A stretch of 5,928 nucleotides of DNA from Spirochaetaceae bacterium. GTDB lineage: Bacteria > Spirochaetota > Spirochaetia > Treponematales > Breznakiellaceae. Location: NCBI GenBank assembly GCA_031255315.1, contig JAIRSS010000076.1, forward strand, positions 1-5,928. The letters are read 5' to 3'. Position 1 is the stretch's first letter. The number at the start of each line of letters is the position of its first letter. Positions 5,797 through 5,928 of the stretch are shown in pieces. The notes beneath the pieces are model-generated. The model ran no database searches, was not told the DNA's origin, and was given only the letters and a program-made list of their open reading frames with translations. The translations under genes were made by a program, and so were the position numbers.

Positions 5797-5928
5797 ATGG
5801 GGGAATGGGAAACACATTCTCAAATTATTTATCAACCACATCACGCCTCCCGGCAAGCCGCCTGTTATACGCTTTTTCCTTTCCGGCCAGACGATGGCTT
5901 TAAGCCTGTCGTGTGGAAGGCAGATATG
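5797..5928 (+). CDS. Possible start of a further gene, 3' truncated, unrecognised
   Basis: From the ATG at 5797 the frame is open for 44 codons to the window edge. The predicted peptide (beginning MGEWETHSQIIYQPHHASRQ and ending DDGFKPVVWKADM) has a varied, protein-like composition with Tyr, Phe and Trp spread along it, unlike the Pro/Arg/Ser-rich shadow frames elsewhere. The start is uncertain: there is no ribosome binding site before 5797, which is just after the hairpin. Translation could begin at another codon in the same open frame. A minus-strand frame (5773-5928) is also open, so coding here is only suggested. I recognise no domain. Confidence 0.3.
   Translation, partial: MGEWETHSQIIYQPHHASRQAACYTLFPFRPDDGFKPVVWKADM

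Noticed and set aside
5773..5928. A 51-codon minus-strand frame open to the window edge
   Set aside because: An open stretch of this length is not rare by chance. Its end runs through the repeat hairpin, and the + strand frame from 5797 looks somewhat more protein-like. It cannot be fully excluded.

Overview
The window most likely comes from a spirochaete of the Treponema group, probably a host- or gut-associated relative. This is inference. It rests on the secreted protein with a tandem Glu/Pro-rich repeat and a terminal SPOR domain, which recalls the acidic repeat protein (Arp) of Treponema pallidum, on a degenerate IS200-type transposase like those I recall from gut treponemes, and on the gene neighbourhood. 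By eye the DNA is moderately GC-rich. All convincing genes lie on the + strand.

Layout. (1) Positions 3-440: the 3' part of a Y1/IS200-like (REP-associated) transposase gene, cut by the window edge. Neither the HUH histidines nor the usual C-terminal tyrosine helix is visible, and its tail is written in alternating C- and G-tracts. (2) 441-642: a spacer with two small palindromes and a candidate promoter. (3) 643-2848: two tightly linked genes, an unrecognised exported 166-aa protein and a 566-aa exported protein. The larger one has an RlpA-like beta-barrel region, a Pro-rich linker, nine 22-residue repeats and a C-terminal SPOR domain, and probably acts at the periplasmic cell wall. (4) 2849-3122: a 274-base spacer packed with GC-rich palindromes, then a good candidate promoter and a leader hairpin. 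(5) 3123-5765: a complete cytoplasmic GH1 beta-glucosidase followed after 15 bases by a CorC/HlyC-type (DUF21-CBS-CBS-CorC_HlyC) membrane protein, probably in one transcript. (6) 5766-5928: a perfect GC hairpin that repeats the intergenic motif, then what may be the start of another + strand gene running off the window.

The genes do not form one evident pathway. The first pair looks like an envelope module. The second pair joins beta-glucoside use with a probable Mg2+ exporter or ion-homeostasis protein, a link that may be only positional. The short palindrome GGGGTC-(T/A)G-(T/C)CCC recurs at the transposase tail and in two intergenic regions, which suggests a REP-like repeat family in this genome. 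The most interesting items are the repeat/SPOR protein with its recent 132-bp tandem duplication and the catalytically degenerate transposase relative. I found no RNA genes, CRISPR array or clear defence system.
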